NCBI GenBank assembly: GCA_016208485.1
Contig: JACQXY010000031.1
Location: 1 to 62,246, forward strand
Reading direction: 5' to 3'
Source: Acidobacteriota bacterium
Lineage (GTDB): Bacteria; Actinomycetota; AC-67
Length of the DNA: 62,246 nt
Shown: piece after piece, positions 43,374 to 51,813 of the stretch
Numbering within the stretch: the first letter of the stretch is position 1
Layout: each line of letters starts with the position of its first letter
Translations under genes and position numbers: made by a program
The notes under the pieces: generated by a model
Databases searched by the model: none
What the model was told of the DNA's origin: nothing
The model's input: only the letters and a program-made list of their open reading frames with translations

Positions 43374-44501
43374 GTGGTCACGAGAGAGCAGGTTCTGGAG
43401 GCGCTGTCCGGAGTCGCCGACCCCGAGATCGGCCGGCCGATCACGGAGCTGGATATGGTCCGGGACGTCCAGATCCACAAGGGCGTCGTCACGGTGGAAA
43501 TGCTCCTCACCGTTCCCGGCTGTCCACTCAAGGACCGGATCACCCGCGACGTGACCGCCGCGCTGATGCCGCTCGAGGGAGTGCGCGAAGTCAAAGTCGT
43601 CCTCGGCACCATGAGCGAGGAACAGCGCCGGGCGCTCGTAACCCGGCTGCGCTCCGGTCAGGCGCGAGAGGAAGAGCGGCCGATCGCGTTCTGGGGAGAA
43701 GGGACGCGGACCAAGGCGATCCTGGTCGCCTCGGGCAAGGGCGGCGTCGGAAAGTCGAGCGTCACGAGCAACCTCGCCGTCGCGATCGCCCGCCTCGGAT
43801 TCAAGGTCGGCGTGGTGGACTGCGACGTGTGGGGCTTCTCGATCCCCCGGATGATGGGGGCGGCCGGGCGGCCGGTCGTCGTCGACCACATGGTGCTGCC
43901 CCTCGAGGCGCACGGCGTGAAGGTGATGTCGATGGGGTTCTTCGTCCCCGACGAGTCGCCGGTGATCTGGCGCGGGCCGATGCTCCACAAGGCCGTGCAG
44001 CAGTTCCTGACCGACGTGTTCTGGGGCGAGATGGACTACGTCCTCGCCGACCTGCCGCCGGGGACCGGGGACGTGTCGATCTCGATCGCGCAGTTCCTTC
44101 CCGGCGCCGAGATGCTCGTGGTCACCACGCCTCAGGAAGCCGCGCAGAAGGTGGCCGCGCGCGCCGGCCGCATGACCGAGCAGGTGAACCTGAAGATGCT
44201 CGGCGTGGTCGAGAACATGAGCTACTTCGTCTGCCCCGACTGCGGGAGCCGCCACCACATCTTCGGCTCGGGGGGCGGGCGCGAGCTGGCGGACGCGCTC
44301 GGAACCGAGCTGCTCGGCGAGATCCCGATCGACGTCGGCCTGCGCGAGGGAGCCGACGAGGGCACTCCGGTCGTCGTGGGCGACCCGGACTCCCCCGCCG
44401 CGCGCGCGATCCTCGACATCGCGCGCGGGATCGTCGCGAAGGGCGCGCCCTCGCTCGTCGGCAAGCGCCTCCCGGTGCTCGGCCCCGCTTCAGTGTCGTG
44501 A
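43374..44501 (+). CDS. mrp: Mrp/NBP35-family iron-sulfur carrier ATPase
   Basis: A 375-residue protein. Residues 1-80 are a MIP18/DUF59-like domain (DPEIGRPITELDM). The rest is the Mrp P-loop ATPase with GKGGVGKSS (121-129), DCDVWGFSIPRMMG, ADLPPGTGD and a CPDC cluster. It is predicted to load or transfer Fe-S clusters to apoproteins. Length is normal. The GTG start is supported by GGAAGGTAGGA. The upstream region is shared with the divergent secreted repeat protein. Confidence 0.95.
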   Translation: MVTREQVLEALSGVADPEIGRPITELDMVRDVQIHKGVVTVEMLLTVPGCPLKDRITRDVTAALMPLEGVREVKVVLGTMSEEQRRALVTRLRSGQAREEERPIAFWGEGTRTKAILVASGKGGVGKSSVTSNLAVAIARLGFKVGVVDCDVWGFSIPRMMGAAGRPVVVDHMVLPLEAHGVKVMSMGFFVPDESPVIWRGPMLHKAVQQFLTDVFWGEMDYVLADLPPGTGDVSISIAQFLPGAEMLVVTTPQEAAQKVAARAGRMTEQVNLKMLGVVENMSYFVCPDCGSRHHIFGSGGGRELADALGTELLGEIPIDVGLREGADEGTPVVVGDPDSPAARAILDIARGIVAKGAPSLVGKRLPVLGPASVS

Positions 44502-44581
44502 GTCGGAGCTTCACATGAGAAAGCCGACGGCTCCGCACCCCTCGAGCCGCCCCGCCGGGGCCCCAACGTCGTCTCAAACGG

Positions 44582-44629
44582 TTCTCTTGTAGCCGCTGCA
44601 TCGCATACGTGCTTCGGGATACAAGAGAA
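44582..44629. repeat. Perfect 10-bp inverted repeat with 28-bp centre
   Basis: TTCTCTTGTA (44582-44591) and its exact complement TACAAGAGAA (44620-44629). The sequence is AT-rich for this genome and the arms are outside any gene. It might be an operator, a small mobile-element remnant or an RNA hairpin; nothing decides between these. Confidence 0.5.
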
Positions 44630-44738
44630 TGCGTTCCTGCCCCGCCAATCCCACGCGCGGGCCTTGGTTTGGGCAGCGAAGCCGGCCGCGAGCAGGGGCA
44701 GGCATTACTCCGCGGCTTCCTATCTCAATTTGGCTCCC

Positions 44739-44767
44739 TTGACGGCGTACCCGCCAAGTTGTACGTT
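44739..44767 (+). promoter_or_regulatory. Promoter-like pair upstream of the 43-residue peptide
   Basis: TTGACG, a 17-bp spacer and TACGTT. Spacing is ideal and the -35 equals that of the subtilase promoter. It would leave a leader of about 125 bases before the GTG at 44898. Confidence 0.45.
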
Positions 44768-44897
44768 CTTCGGGCGAAGGGCGAGTTTGCGGTAATGCGC
44801 GAGCGGCAGCGGCTACCGTCCGCCCCCCCCGGGCGCCACCAGGTACGTCCTAGGTCGCATTTGGCCGACCGAGCGATCTCCTGGGAGGTGACCGCAA

Positions 44898-45029
44898 GTG
44901 CGTTTGCCACGTATCCTGTTGCGTTGTGGCGTGACGATCGCGTTTCTCGTCCCGGTCCTCGCATCCGCCTCGGATGCTCGAATGTGCGGGAATGCCGCTG
45001 ATCCCTGCCTTGAGTACTACGTCGACTAG
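44898..45029 (+). CDS. 43-residue secreted peptide
   Basis: A short frame reading VRLPRILLRCGVTIAFLVPVLASASDARMCGN, then AADPCLEYYVD and stop. The first 24 residues look like a signal peptide with cleavage near ASA. The mature peptide of about 18 residues holds two cysteines. GGGAGGT lies eight bases before the GTG. The ADPC motif recalls the DPC motif of the secreted paralogs at 37-38 and 51 kb. It could be a truncated gene rather than a peptide. Confidence 0.45.
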   Translation: MRLPRILLRCGVTIAFLVPVLASASDARMCGNAADPCLEYYVD

Positions 45030-45084
45030 TGTCCCGCGCCTGCCGGAGTCATGCGATGCGAGAGAGGACGACGAGGAGGTCCCG

Positions 45085-45615
45085 ATGAAGACTCAGAGCG
45101 CATTCCCGTGGCGAAGGGGGCTCGTGGCGATCTCCGGACTCCTGGCCCTTTCGAGCTGTGGAGGGCAGGGCCCCGTGATCGCCGGGCCCGGCTTCCAGGT
45201 CCGACCACAGAAGGGCGACGGAATCCCGGTGAGCACTTCCCTGCCGAAGTGGATGCGCCTCGACGGGGAGTACCGGTGTCTGGAGTCCGAGATAGTCGGC
45301 TCTCCCTCCGGGGCAAAGACGGCCATCGCGCGCGGGGGAACCCTCACGAACGTGAGCGACAAGCGCGTCGACATCCAGATCGACTTCGAGGTGAAGTGGG
45401 CAGGGGGCTCCGGGAGAGGCGTCGTGGGAGTCATCCAGCTCCATCCAGGCAAGAGCTGGACGGTGCCGATCTTCTTCCTCGGGGAGGACAACAAGCCGCG
45501 CCTGCTCGATATAGGGAAGTTCATCGAGATCGAACCGCCCATCGAGTCATGCTCGCTCGCGGTGAGCGAAGCGCCTCCGTGGCCACCCTCGGCCAGCCCG
45601 AGTCCGGCCGGGTGA
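45085..45615 (+). CDS. Lipoprotein of unknown function
   Basis: A 176-residue precursor with a basic N-terminus, hydrophobic core and lipobox LSSC (residue 25). The mature part is a single beta-rich domain (TLTNVSDKRVDIQIDFEVKWAGGSGRGVVGVIQLHPGKSWTVPIFF), like FxLYD or transport-associated surface domains, with a proline-rich tail. GAGGAGGTCCCG directly before the ATG fixes the start. It sits 55 bp after the short peptide gene and may share its promoter. Confidence 0.65.
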   Translation: MKTQSAFPWRRGLVAISGLLALSSCGGQGPVIAGPGFQVRPQKGDGIPVSTSLPKWMRLDGEYRCLESEIVGSPSGAKTAIARGGTLTNVSDKRVDIQIDFEVKWAGGSGRGVVGVIQLHPGKSWTVPIFFLGEDNKPRLLDIGKFIEIEPPIESCSLAVSEAPPWPPSASPSPAG

Positions 45616-45634
45616 ACCCAGAGGACCGGCGGGG

Positions 45635-46234
45635 CTACGCGCGCGCGAAACGGCGCCAGAGGTCGCCGACCGCGCGCCCGACCAAGATGCCTCCCGCGAC
45701 GTCGGTCGGGTAGTGCGCGCCCACGTACACGCGCGATCCCCCGACGAGCTTCGGCAGGCGCCCAAGCATCGGCCGCATGGCCGGGCGCACGGAGGGCGCG
45801 AGGACCCGGCACACGGCCTCGGCCACCGCCGGGTGGCCGCTCGGGTAGCTTGCGCCCATCGGCCGGTCGATCAGCACGTCCACCTCGCCGGCCTCGTAGG
45901 GGCGCGGGCGCGCGAACACGCGCTTCGAGCCCTGGGCGACGGCCCAGGCGAGCGCGCCGGCGCCGAGCGCGTCGCGCGCGAGACGGCGCCGCCCGAGCGC
46001 CCAGAGGGTCGCGGCGAGTCCCGCCACCGCGTACATCGAGCCGAGGTCGGTGAGCACCGGCAGCGCGCGGTCCAGGCGCTCGCTGCGGCACGAACCGCAC
46101 ATGCTCCGCGCGCGCTCGTCGGCGGGGCGCAGAGGGCCCGAGGCGAGGGAGCCGAGTGCGGCCGCCGCGCCCAGGCGCAGAAGGGACGCCCACACGCGCG
46201 GCCGCGCCGCGCGCTCGTCGCTCCGCTTCGCCAC
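45635..46234 (-). CDS. PAP2-family membrane phosphatase
   Basis: A 199-residue integral membrane acid phosphatase. The three motifs are K-x6-RP (KRVFARPRP), PSGH (SYPSGHPAV) and SR-x5-H-x3-D (SRVYVGAHYPTD). Relatives act on phosphatidic acid or undecaprenyl pyrophosphate. The GTG is two bases after the Tat-subunit stop, so it is the third gene of the htrA-tat unit. Confidence 0.85.
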   Translation of the reverse strand: MAKRSDERAARPRVWASLLRLGAAAALGSLASGPLRPADERARSMCGSCRSERLDRALPVLTDLGSMYAVAGLAATLWALGRRRLARDALGAGALAWAVAQGSKRVFARPRPYEAGEVDVLIDRPMGASYPSGHPAVAEAVCRVLAPSVRPAMRPMLGRLPKLVGGSRVYVGAHYPTDVAGGILVGRAVGDLWRRFARA

Positions 46235-46236
46235 GT

Positions 46237-46620
46237 CTAGGTGTCCTCGAAGACGCGCGGGCCCGCGGATCCCGGGGCGGCCTCGGGCTTCCCCTCGGCC
46301 GGAGGGGAGACGGCCTGCTCGGCCGGCGCGACACCGCCCGGCTCCGCCGGCGCGGGGGCGGTCTGCTCGGCCGGCGGCCCCGCCCACCGACTCGCCCCGC
46401 GCTGCCACAGACTGATCCCAGCGGTGGCGCCGGCGTCGGGCGTGCCCTTCTCCTCGAGATCGGTCGCCGCGCGCAGCTCAGCCATCGCGCGGGTCGTCTC
46501 CTGCTGGAACGCGCGGAAGGCCTTCCCGACGTTGCGCGCGATCCCGGGGAGGCGCTGCGGCCCGAAGATCAAGAGCCCGAGCACGGCCAGCACGAGCATC
46601 TCGGTGAACGAGAGATCCAT
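46237..46620 (-). CDS. Twin-arginine translocase subunit, TatA/TatB type
   Basis: A 127-residue protein. It has a single N-terminal helix with FTEMLVLAVLGLLIFGPQRLP, including the polar Glu near position 7 and the FGP hinge, then an amphipathic helix (ARNVGKAFRAFQQETTRAMAELRAA). The long Pro/Ala-rich tail is variable. The Glu and the LGLLIFGPQRLP segment favour TatB. No tatC is adjacent. It follows the HtrA gene by two bases. Confidence 0.85.
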   Translation of the reverse strand: MDLSFTEMLVLAVLGLLIFGPQRLPGIARNVGKAFRAFQQETTRAMAELRAATDLEEKGTPDAGATAGISLWQRGASRWAGPPAEQTAPAPAEPGGVAPAEQAVSPPAEGKPEAAPGSAGPRVFEDT

Positions 46621-46622
46621 AG

Positions 46623-47873
46623 CTACGGGGAGCCGGGGCGCTCTACGAGAGTCGCCTTGGCGCTCAGAGGCTCTCCGGCCCGCGTGTAGTCGATCGTCAC
46701 GGAGTCGCCGACGTTGTGGCGCAGGAGCGTGGCGATCAGGTCCTCCATCGATGCCACCTTCGCGCCGTCGATCGCGACGATGACGTCTTCGGGCTTCAGG
46801 CCGGCCTTCTCGGCCGGACCCCCGGGCAGCACCGACGCGATCAGCACGCCGCGGCCGTCGGGAATGCCGTTGCCCTCGATCCCGAGGAAGGGCAGGCTCG
46901 CGTGGCCGGTCGCGATGATATCGTCGGCGACCTTGCGCACGATGTCGACCGGGATCGCGAATCCGACGCCGACGTTCCCTCCGCTCTGGCTGTAGATGGC
47001 CGTGTTGATCCCGACCACGCGGCCCTCCGCGTCGGCGAGCGCCCCGCCGGAGTTCCCCGGATTGATCGCCGCGTCGGTCTGGATGGCGTCGGCGAAGTGG
47101 ATCCCCCCGAGGTCCACGTTCCGGTGCAGGGCGCTGATCACGCCGGCCGTCACGCTGCTCTCCAATCCGAAGGGACTCCCGATCGCCACGGCAAGATCGC
47201 CGACGTGCAGGCCGGCGGTCGCCCCGAAGGTCGCCCCGGGCAGGTCGCTCCGCGCGACCTTCACGACCGCGATGTCCACGGCGGGAGCGGCGGTCCCGAC
47301 GAGCGAGGCGTCGAGGCGCTCGCCGCTCGCCAGGCGCACGTGGATCCCGTCGGCGCCCTCGACCACGTGATTGTTGGTGACGATGTAGCCGTCGCTCCGG
47401 TAGATCACGCCCGAGCCGGTCCCCTGGCCCTGCGCCTCCCGAACGTCGATGCGAACGATGCTCGGCATGACCGTTTCGGCCACCTGGGCGGCCGCGTTCG
47501 CCTCCAGGCCCCCGGGCGACGCGACCGGCGGCGCCACCCTGACCGATCCGCTGGAGGATCTCTCGAAGGCGCCGGTTCGCTCGACGAGGTACAGAGTCCC
47601 TCCCACGCCGCCCCCGGCACCGAGCAGCGCCGCGAGGAAGGGGGCGAGCACCCGGCCGCGGCGCGGGCGGCGCCGGGGAAGAGGCTCCGGCTCCGACCAG
47701 AACGGCGGAAGCCCCGGCTCGTCGATGACCCGGCTCGGGTCGCCGGCGGCCGCGGCCGGTTCCTCGCCGGTCGGCGCCTCGAAGAGCCCGTACGGGCTCG
47801 GGTCCACGGGCTCGCGCTGCGGAACGCCGGGTTCCACCGCCGTCTCCCGCTCCGCTTCCCGCTCGCGCTCCAC
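46623..47873 (-). CDS. htrA: HtrA/DegP-type S1C serine protease with PDZ domain
   Basis: A 416-residue membrane-anchored protease. A cytoplasmic tail of about 75 residues precedes one transmembrane helix (VLAPFLAALLGAGGGVGGTLYLV). The trypsin-like domain has H in TNNHVV, D in DIAVVK and S in GNSGGAL. A single PDZ domain follows (LPGGPAEKAGLKPEDVIVAIDG). It degrades misfolded envelope proteins. TAAACT lies seven bases before the GTG, supporting a leaderless start. Tat and PAP2 follow in the same unit, suggesting a secretion quality-control operon. Confidence 0.9.
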   Translation of the reverse strand: MEREREAERETAVEPGVPQREPVDPSPYGLFEAPTGEEPAAAAGDPSRVIDEPGLPPFWSEPEPLPRRRPRRGRVLAPFLAALLGAGGGVGGTLYLVERTGAFERSSSGSVRVAPPVASPGGLEANAAAQVAETVMPSIVRIDVREAQGQGTGSGVIYRSDGYIVTNNHVVEGADGIHVRLASGERLDASLVGTAAPAVDIAVVKVARSDLPGATFGATAGLHVGDLAVAIGSPFGLESSVTAGVISALHRNVDLGGIHFADAIQTDAAINPGNSGGALADAEGRVVGINTAIYSQSGGNVGVGFAIPVDIVRKVADDIIATGHASLPFLGIEGNGIPDGRGVLIASVLPGGPAEKAGLKPEDVIVAIDGAKVASMEDLIATLLRHNVGDSVTIDYTRAGEPLSAKATLVERPGSP

Positions 47874-47978
47874 GACGGACAGTTTACGGGGTGGTGGGTA
47901 GGGCGCGCGTTAAGCGGCGCCGCGAGCCCAGGTCGCCGGTCCGGCAGAAGATTCGGGCCGGGGGGTGCCGCGGTCGCG

Positions 47979-48761
47979 TCAGAAGAACCGGACCTTGGCC
48001 GCGAACTCGCCGGCCATCGCCATGATCACGGCGAGGTAGAAGAACCCGGTCGCCGCCTGCGTCGAGCCCTCCTTGACCAGTCGATCGATCAGCACGGCCA
48101 TGAGCGCGCAGATGGCGATCAGCCCGACCGCGAGGGCGGTGGTGAGAGCGCCGACTCCGAGCAGCGGGGAGAACTCCGCGCGCGCCACGCCCCGCCCGCC
48201 CCCGCCTGCGACCGCGCCGGCCACGGCGAGCGCGCAGCCCACGAGGAACATGCGGTTGACGAGCCACAGGGGGCGGCGCGACAAGCGGCACTCGACCAGG
48301 TGCCAGTGCCCGAGGAGCAGCCCGTCGGCCGCAGCTCCCGCGAACAGCGCGCCGGAGAGAACCTGGAAGACCCGCAGGGCGATCGAGGTTCCCGGCGCCG
48401 GGATCGCCGCGACGGCGGCAAGCGCCGCGGCGCCGACCGGCACGAACCCGATCCCGGCCGCGCGGCTTGCCGCTCGCGCGCCCGACCAGAGCAGGGCCTG
48501 CCACAGGACGGCGGCCGCGGCCGAGGCGCCGAGAAGCCGGAGGGCGAGCCGCCCCTCGGGTCCCGCGCCGGCGAGCGGTGCGCGCGCGGCGAGCCAGGAG
48601 AGCGCGGCGGCCGCGGCGAGCGCTCCGCCGACGAGCTTGAAGAGTCCCGGGCGCGCCCGCCCCCACAGAGGAACGGCCCAGAGCGCCGCCGCGCCCCCGA
48701 CGCCGGTCTCGGCGAGAACGAGGGCGAGCACCATGGCCGGCCCGCTCAAGGATTCGCGCAT
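47979..48761 (-). CDS. Polytopic membrane protein of unknown function
   Basis: A 260-residue protein with about seven or eight hydrophobic helices and few charged residues. A GLLLGHWHLVECRLSRRPLWLVNRMF segment is the most distinctive and resembles a motif recalled from actinobacterial membrane proteins. No transporter or enzyme signature is visible. A perfect TATAAT at 48800-48805 on this strand gives a leader of about 30 bases. Confidence 0.6.
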   Translation of the reverse strand: MRESLSGPAMVLALVLAETGVGGAAALWAVPLWGRARPGLFKLVGGALAAAAALSWLAARAPLAGAGPEGRLALRLLGASAAAAVLWQALLWSGARAASRAAGIGFVPVGAAALAAVAAIPAPGTSIALRVFQVLSGALFAGAAADGLLLGHWHLVECRLSRRPLWLVNRMFLVGCALAVAGAVAGGGGRGVARAEFSPLLGVGALTTALAVGLIAICALMAVLIDRLVKEGSTQAATGFFYLAVIMAMAGEFAAKVRFF

Positions 48762-48799
48762 GTCGTCGCGCGACTCGACCCCCCCGGGCCGCGCGCGCC

Positions 48800-48807
48800 A
48801 TTATAGG
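48800..48807. promoter_or_regulatory. Bidirectional -10 between divergent genes
   Basis: ATTATAGG gives TATAAT on the minus strand (membrane protein, leader about 30 bases) and TATAGG on the plus strand (thioesterase, ATG three bases after it). The two genes probably share this region. Confidence 0.5.
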
Positions 48808-48810
48808 GAC

Positions 48811-49227
48811 ATGGACGCAAGCGGATCGGGGCGAAGCGGCGAGACTCGCCCTCCACTCGCCCCCGGGTTGCGGGGCGCGGCGGCGCGCCTCGTCACCCGT
48901 GACCTGACCGCCGAGCGGCTCCGCTCCGGCGACGTTCCGGCGCTCGGCACGCCGGCCGTCCTCGCGCTGATAGAGGAGGCCGCGGTCGCCGCGGTCGCAG
49001 GCGCGCTCCCACCCGGCTTGACGACCGTCGGCGGTTGGGTCGAGCTTTCCCACCTCGCACCTTCGGCCGTCGGGGCGCGTGTGGATGCCGCCGCCGAGCT
49101 GATCGCGGTCGACGGGCGCACGCTCGAGTTCGAGTGCCGCGCTCACGACGGCGGGCGGCTCATCGCGACGGCGCGCCACCGGCGGGTCGTCGTGGACCGC
49201 GCGCGCTTCACCGGCCCGCTCGGCTGA
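48811..49227 (+). CDS. Hot-dog thioesterase, FlK (fluoroacetyl-CoA thioesterase)-like
   Basis: A 138-residue single hot-dog domain. The pattern VPALGTPAVLALIEEAA, VGGWVELSHLAPSAVG, FECRAHDGGRLIATARHRRVVV follows the FlK family, whose active site is a Thr/Glu/His triad; here T52, the Glu of EEAA and the His of LSHLAP are in place. It is likely a housekeeping thioesterase for small acyl-CoAs. The ATG follows the bidirectional -10 by only three bases, so a downstream start is possible. Confidence 0.75.
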   Translation: MDASGSGRSGETRPPLAPGLRGAAARLVTRDLTAERLRSGDVPALGTPAVLALIEEAAVAAVAGALPPGLTTVGGWVELSHLAPSAVGARVDAAAELIAVDGRTLEFECRAHDGGRLIATARHRRVVVDRARFTGPLG

Positions 49228-49262
49228 GCCGCGCGCCGCTCGCTCGGCTGAGCCGCGCGCCG
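49217..49262. repeat. 22-bp direct repeat spanning the thioesterase stop
   Basis: CGCTCGGCTGAGCCGCGCGC plus two bases occurs twice with a 24-bp period. The first copy contains the last codons and stop of the thioesterase gene. A recent local duplication is likely. Confidence 0.8.
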
Positions 49263-49281
49263 GACGCCCGGCGACCCGGCG

Positions 49282-50772
49282 CTACGAGGCGCGCGCCGGC
49301 GCCATGGCGAGGATCCACTCGACCAGGGTGCGAACACTTGCCCCGCTCGCACCCTTGGGGACCTCGAACTCCTCGGAGTCGCTCTTCGCCGCGCCGGCGA
49401 TGTCGAGGTGCACCCACGGCACGTCGCCGGTGAACTCCTTCAGGAACAGCCCGGCCGTGATCGCTCCCCCGCCGAAGTCCCGCCGGGAGATGTTGATGAG
49501 GTCGGCAACGTCGGAGTCCAGGAGCTTGCGGTACGAAGGGAAGAGCGGAAGTTCCCAGGCTATCTCCCCGGCGCGACCCGCGGCGTCCAGGACTCGCTTG
49601 ACCTCCACGTGCGAGGAGCCCATGACCCCGAAGGCGCGCCGGCCGAGCGCGGTCATGCACGCGCCGGTGAGGGTCGCGGCGTCGGCGATCACGTCGGCGC
49701 CCTTCTCCACCGCGTAGGACAGCCCGTCGGCCAGGACGAGCCGGCCCTCTGCGTCGGTGTCGCCGACCTCCACCGTCTTGCCCCCTCGGATCCGGATCAC
49801 GTCACCCGGGTGCAGCGCGTTGCCTCCCGGCATGTTCTCCGCCGAACAGAGGACGCCGGTCACGGCCACCTTCGCCTTCAGCCTGGAAACCGCCTGAAGG
49901 GCACCTAAGACCGCGGCGGCCCCGCCCATATCCATCTTCATCCAGTCGAGCTGCTGGGTCTTCAAGTTGATGCCGCCGGAGTCGAACGTGATCCCCTTTC
50001 CGACGAGCGCGACCCGGCGGCGCGCGCCGGCCGGGCGGTACCGAAGGACGACCATTCGCGGGGGGCGCCCGCTCCCCTGTCCGACCCCGAGAATCCCGCC
50101 GAACCCGCCCTCGCGCAGCTCCTTCTCCGTCAGCACCTCGATCTGAAGCCCGCATGACTTCGCGAGCCGTCCCGCCTCGGTCGCAAGCGCCTCGGGGCTG
50201 AGATCGCCGGCGGGGGTGTTCGTGAGATCACGCGCGAGGTTCGTCGCCCCGGCGAGGATCTCCGCGCGCTCGATCGCGCGTCCCACCGCGCGCGCGTCGC
50301 GGGCAGCGCCTCCAACCAGAGCGAGGTCCGGGACCGCCCGGCCGGAGCCGTTGCTCTTGTACCGCTCGAAGCGGTAAGAGCCCAGCAGGAACCCCTCGGC
50401 GAACGCCCCTGCGGCCACCGGCGCCGGACCGCGAACCGACGCCGCGATCGTCGAGGCGACGCTCGTGGCCCGTCCCGCCCGCCGCGCGACTACCGCGCCG
50501 GCCTTGCGCGCCACCCCGGGATCGGCCTTCGCCTTCTCCCCCATCCCGACCAGGAGCACGCGCTTGGCGCGAGCTGCGGGGGGCAAGGGCAGCGCGAGCG
50601 CGTCGCCAAGCTCGGCCTTCAGCTCGGCCTGCTCGAGCAGCTCGGCCGGGTCCGCGCCGAGCGCGGCCGCCACCTCGCGTGGGACCCCGCCTCCCCCCTT
50701 GAACACCGGGACGGCCAGCAGGTCGCACGAGACCTCGTGAGCACGCTCGGTCGACCATCGGATCCTGGGCAT
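49282..50772 (-). CDS. pepA: Leucyl aminopeptidase (M17)
   Basis: A 496-residue M17 aminopeptidase that removes N-terminal residues in peptide turnover. The catalytic domain has GKGITFDSGGINLK, the MDMGGAAAVLGA helix and the signature DTDAEGRLVLAD that carries the metal ligands. Length and order match the family. GGGAG before the ATG supports the start. It lies divergent to the third secreted paralog. Confidence 0.95.
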   Translation of the reverse strand: MPRIRWSTERAHEVSCDLLAVPVFKGGGGVPREVAAALGADPAELLEQAELKAELGDALALPLPPAARAKRVLLVGMGEKAKADPGVARKAGAVVARRAGRATSVASTIAASVRGPAPVAAGAFAEGFLLGSYRFERYKSNGSGRAVPDLALVGGAARDARAVGRAIERAEILAGATNLARDLTNTPAGDLSPEALATEAGRLAKSCGLQIEVLTEKELREGGFGGILGVGQGSGRPPRMVVLRYRPAGARRRVALVGKGITFDSGGINLKTQQLDWMKMDMGGAAAVLGALQAVSRLKAKVAVTGVLCSAENMPGGNALHPGDVIRIRGGKTVEVGDTDAEGRLVLADGLSYAVEKGADVIADAATLTGACMTALGRRAFGVMGSSHVEVKRVLDAAGRAGEIAWELPLFPSYRKLLDSDVADLINISRRDFGGGAITAGLFLKEFTGDVPWVHLDIAGAAKSDSEEFEVPKGASGASVRTLVEWILAMAPARAS

Positions 50773-50986
50773 GTCGGCTCCCTTCGAAGCTGATAGCGCC
50801 ATTTCGGGCGCGGGAAGTATATGCCCTCGCGCGGTCGGGGTCCCTGCCCGGAGGCCTTCGAGGGACCGCTCCGGCAATCGCACCCCCGACCCAGCAGGAG
50901 AACGGCCACCCCGCCTCGAATGTCGTGCCTGGAGCCCCGGAGTCGCACGGGGACCTCGGAGCGGGACCGGTGGAGGGGGAGGAACC

Positions 50987-51391
50987 ATGCACGCGAAGAT
51001 CGCCATCCTGTTGATTGCCCTGGCAGGAACCCTTCCTCCGGGGTCGTCGGTAGCGGAAGTGCCGAGGGGCGACGGCGACCCGTGCGCGGGCTGGATCGGC
51101 GGCTTCTACCTTGCCCGGGGCTACAGCGTGCCGAAGATCGCACCGACCTTCGTGATCCCGATCGTCGACAAGGACTCCGGTCCCCTGTACCTGGACGTGC
51201 GAGACGTCATGAGCGACGGCGACTGGGAATACGACGCTTCGCTGTTGAACATCTGGCTGTACCAAGAGACGAATGGAGAACCCGGGCTCCAGCGTGGGGG
51301 CAGATCCGCCTATCTCCCCCAATTCCCAGGCATCCCCGAGGACGGTATGGATCCATGCTGGAATCCCCCTCACGACACGGACGTGTTCTGA
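50987..51391 (+). CDS. Small secreted protein, GPxYLDVRD family, copy 3
   Basis: A 134-residue precursor. The signal peptide is HAKIAILLIALAGTLPPGSSVA. The core has GDPCAGWIGGFY, GPLYLDVRDV and QETNGEPGLQRGG, and the end is DPCWNPPHDTDVF. It is nearly the same core as the copy at 37.9 kb and shows what that copy's C-terminus should be. GGAGGGGGAGGAACC is a strong ribosome site. The HIT gene follows 12 bp later, an unexpected neighbour. Function is unknown. Confidence 0.7.
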   Translation: MHAKIAILLIALAGTLPPGSSVAEVPRGDGDPCAGWIGGFYLARGYSVPKIAPTFVIPIVDKDSGPLYLDVRDVMSDGDWEYDASLLNIWLYQETNGEPGLQRGGRSAYLPQFPGIPEDGMDPCWNPPHDTDVF

Positions 51392-51402
51392 GCAGAGAGC
51401 CC

Positions 51403-51813
51403 ATGATCGACTGCGTCTTCTGCCAGATCTCGTCCGGCACCGCGCCGGCACAGCGCGTCTACGAGGACGAGCACGCGATCGCCTTCATGGACATCAACCC
51501 CGCGACCGACGGCCACACGTTGGTGATCCCGCGACGCCACGCGCGCGACCTGTGGGAAGTGGGTGAGGATGAGGCGCGCCACCTGATGGCGGCGACCTAC
51601 CGCGTGGCGCACATGCTGCGGCGCGCGCTCACCCCGGATGGGATGAACCTGCTTCACGCGAGCGGCGCCGTCGCATTCCAGAGTGTGTTCCACTTCCACG
51701 TCCACGTGGTGCCGCGCTACTCGGGCGACCGGATCTCGCTGCCGTGGATCCCGACGCCTGGCGATCCGGCCGGAATCGCTCAGATCGCCGGCCGGATCCG
51801 CTCCGCCGGCTGA
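51403..51813 (+). CDS. HIT-family nucleotide hydrolase/transferase
   Basis: A 136-residue histidine-triad protein with CVFCQISSG at the start, GHTLVIPRRHARDL in the middle and the catalytic HFHVHVVPR near residue 104. It matches Hint/Fhit-like enzymes that cleave nucleoside phosphoramidates or dinucleotides. It follows the secreted paralog by 12 bp. Its last 34 bases overlap the 3' end of the convergent MFS gene. Confidence 0.9.
   Translation: MIDCVFCQISSGTAPAQRVYEDEHAIAFMDINPATDGHTLVIPRRHARDLWEVGEDEARHLMAATYRVAHMLRRALTPDGMNLLHASGAVAFQSVFHFHVHVVPRYSGDRISLPWIPTPGDPAGIAQIAGRIRSAG

Larger units (their letters stand above)
44502..44897. other. Intergenic region with inverted repeat and promoter, no protein gene
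   Basis: About 400 bp that hold a 10-bp perfect inverted repeat (44582-44629) and a promoter-like pair (44739-44767). A C8 run occurs at 44822-44829. No frame shows family features. Confidence 0.4.

Noticed and set aside
44822..44829. C8 run as a third phase-variable gene
   Set aside because: No frame on either side of the run shows a coherent protein, so it is treated as non-coding.
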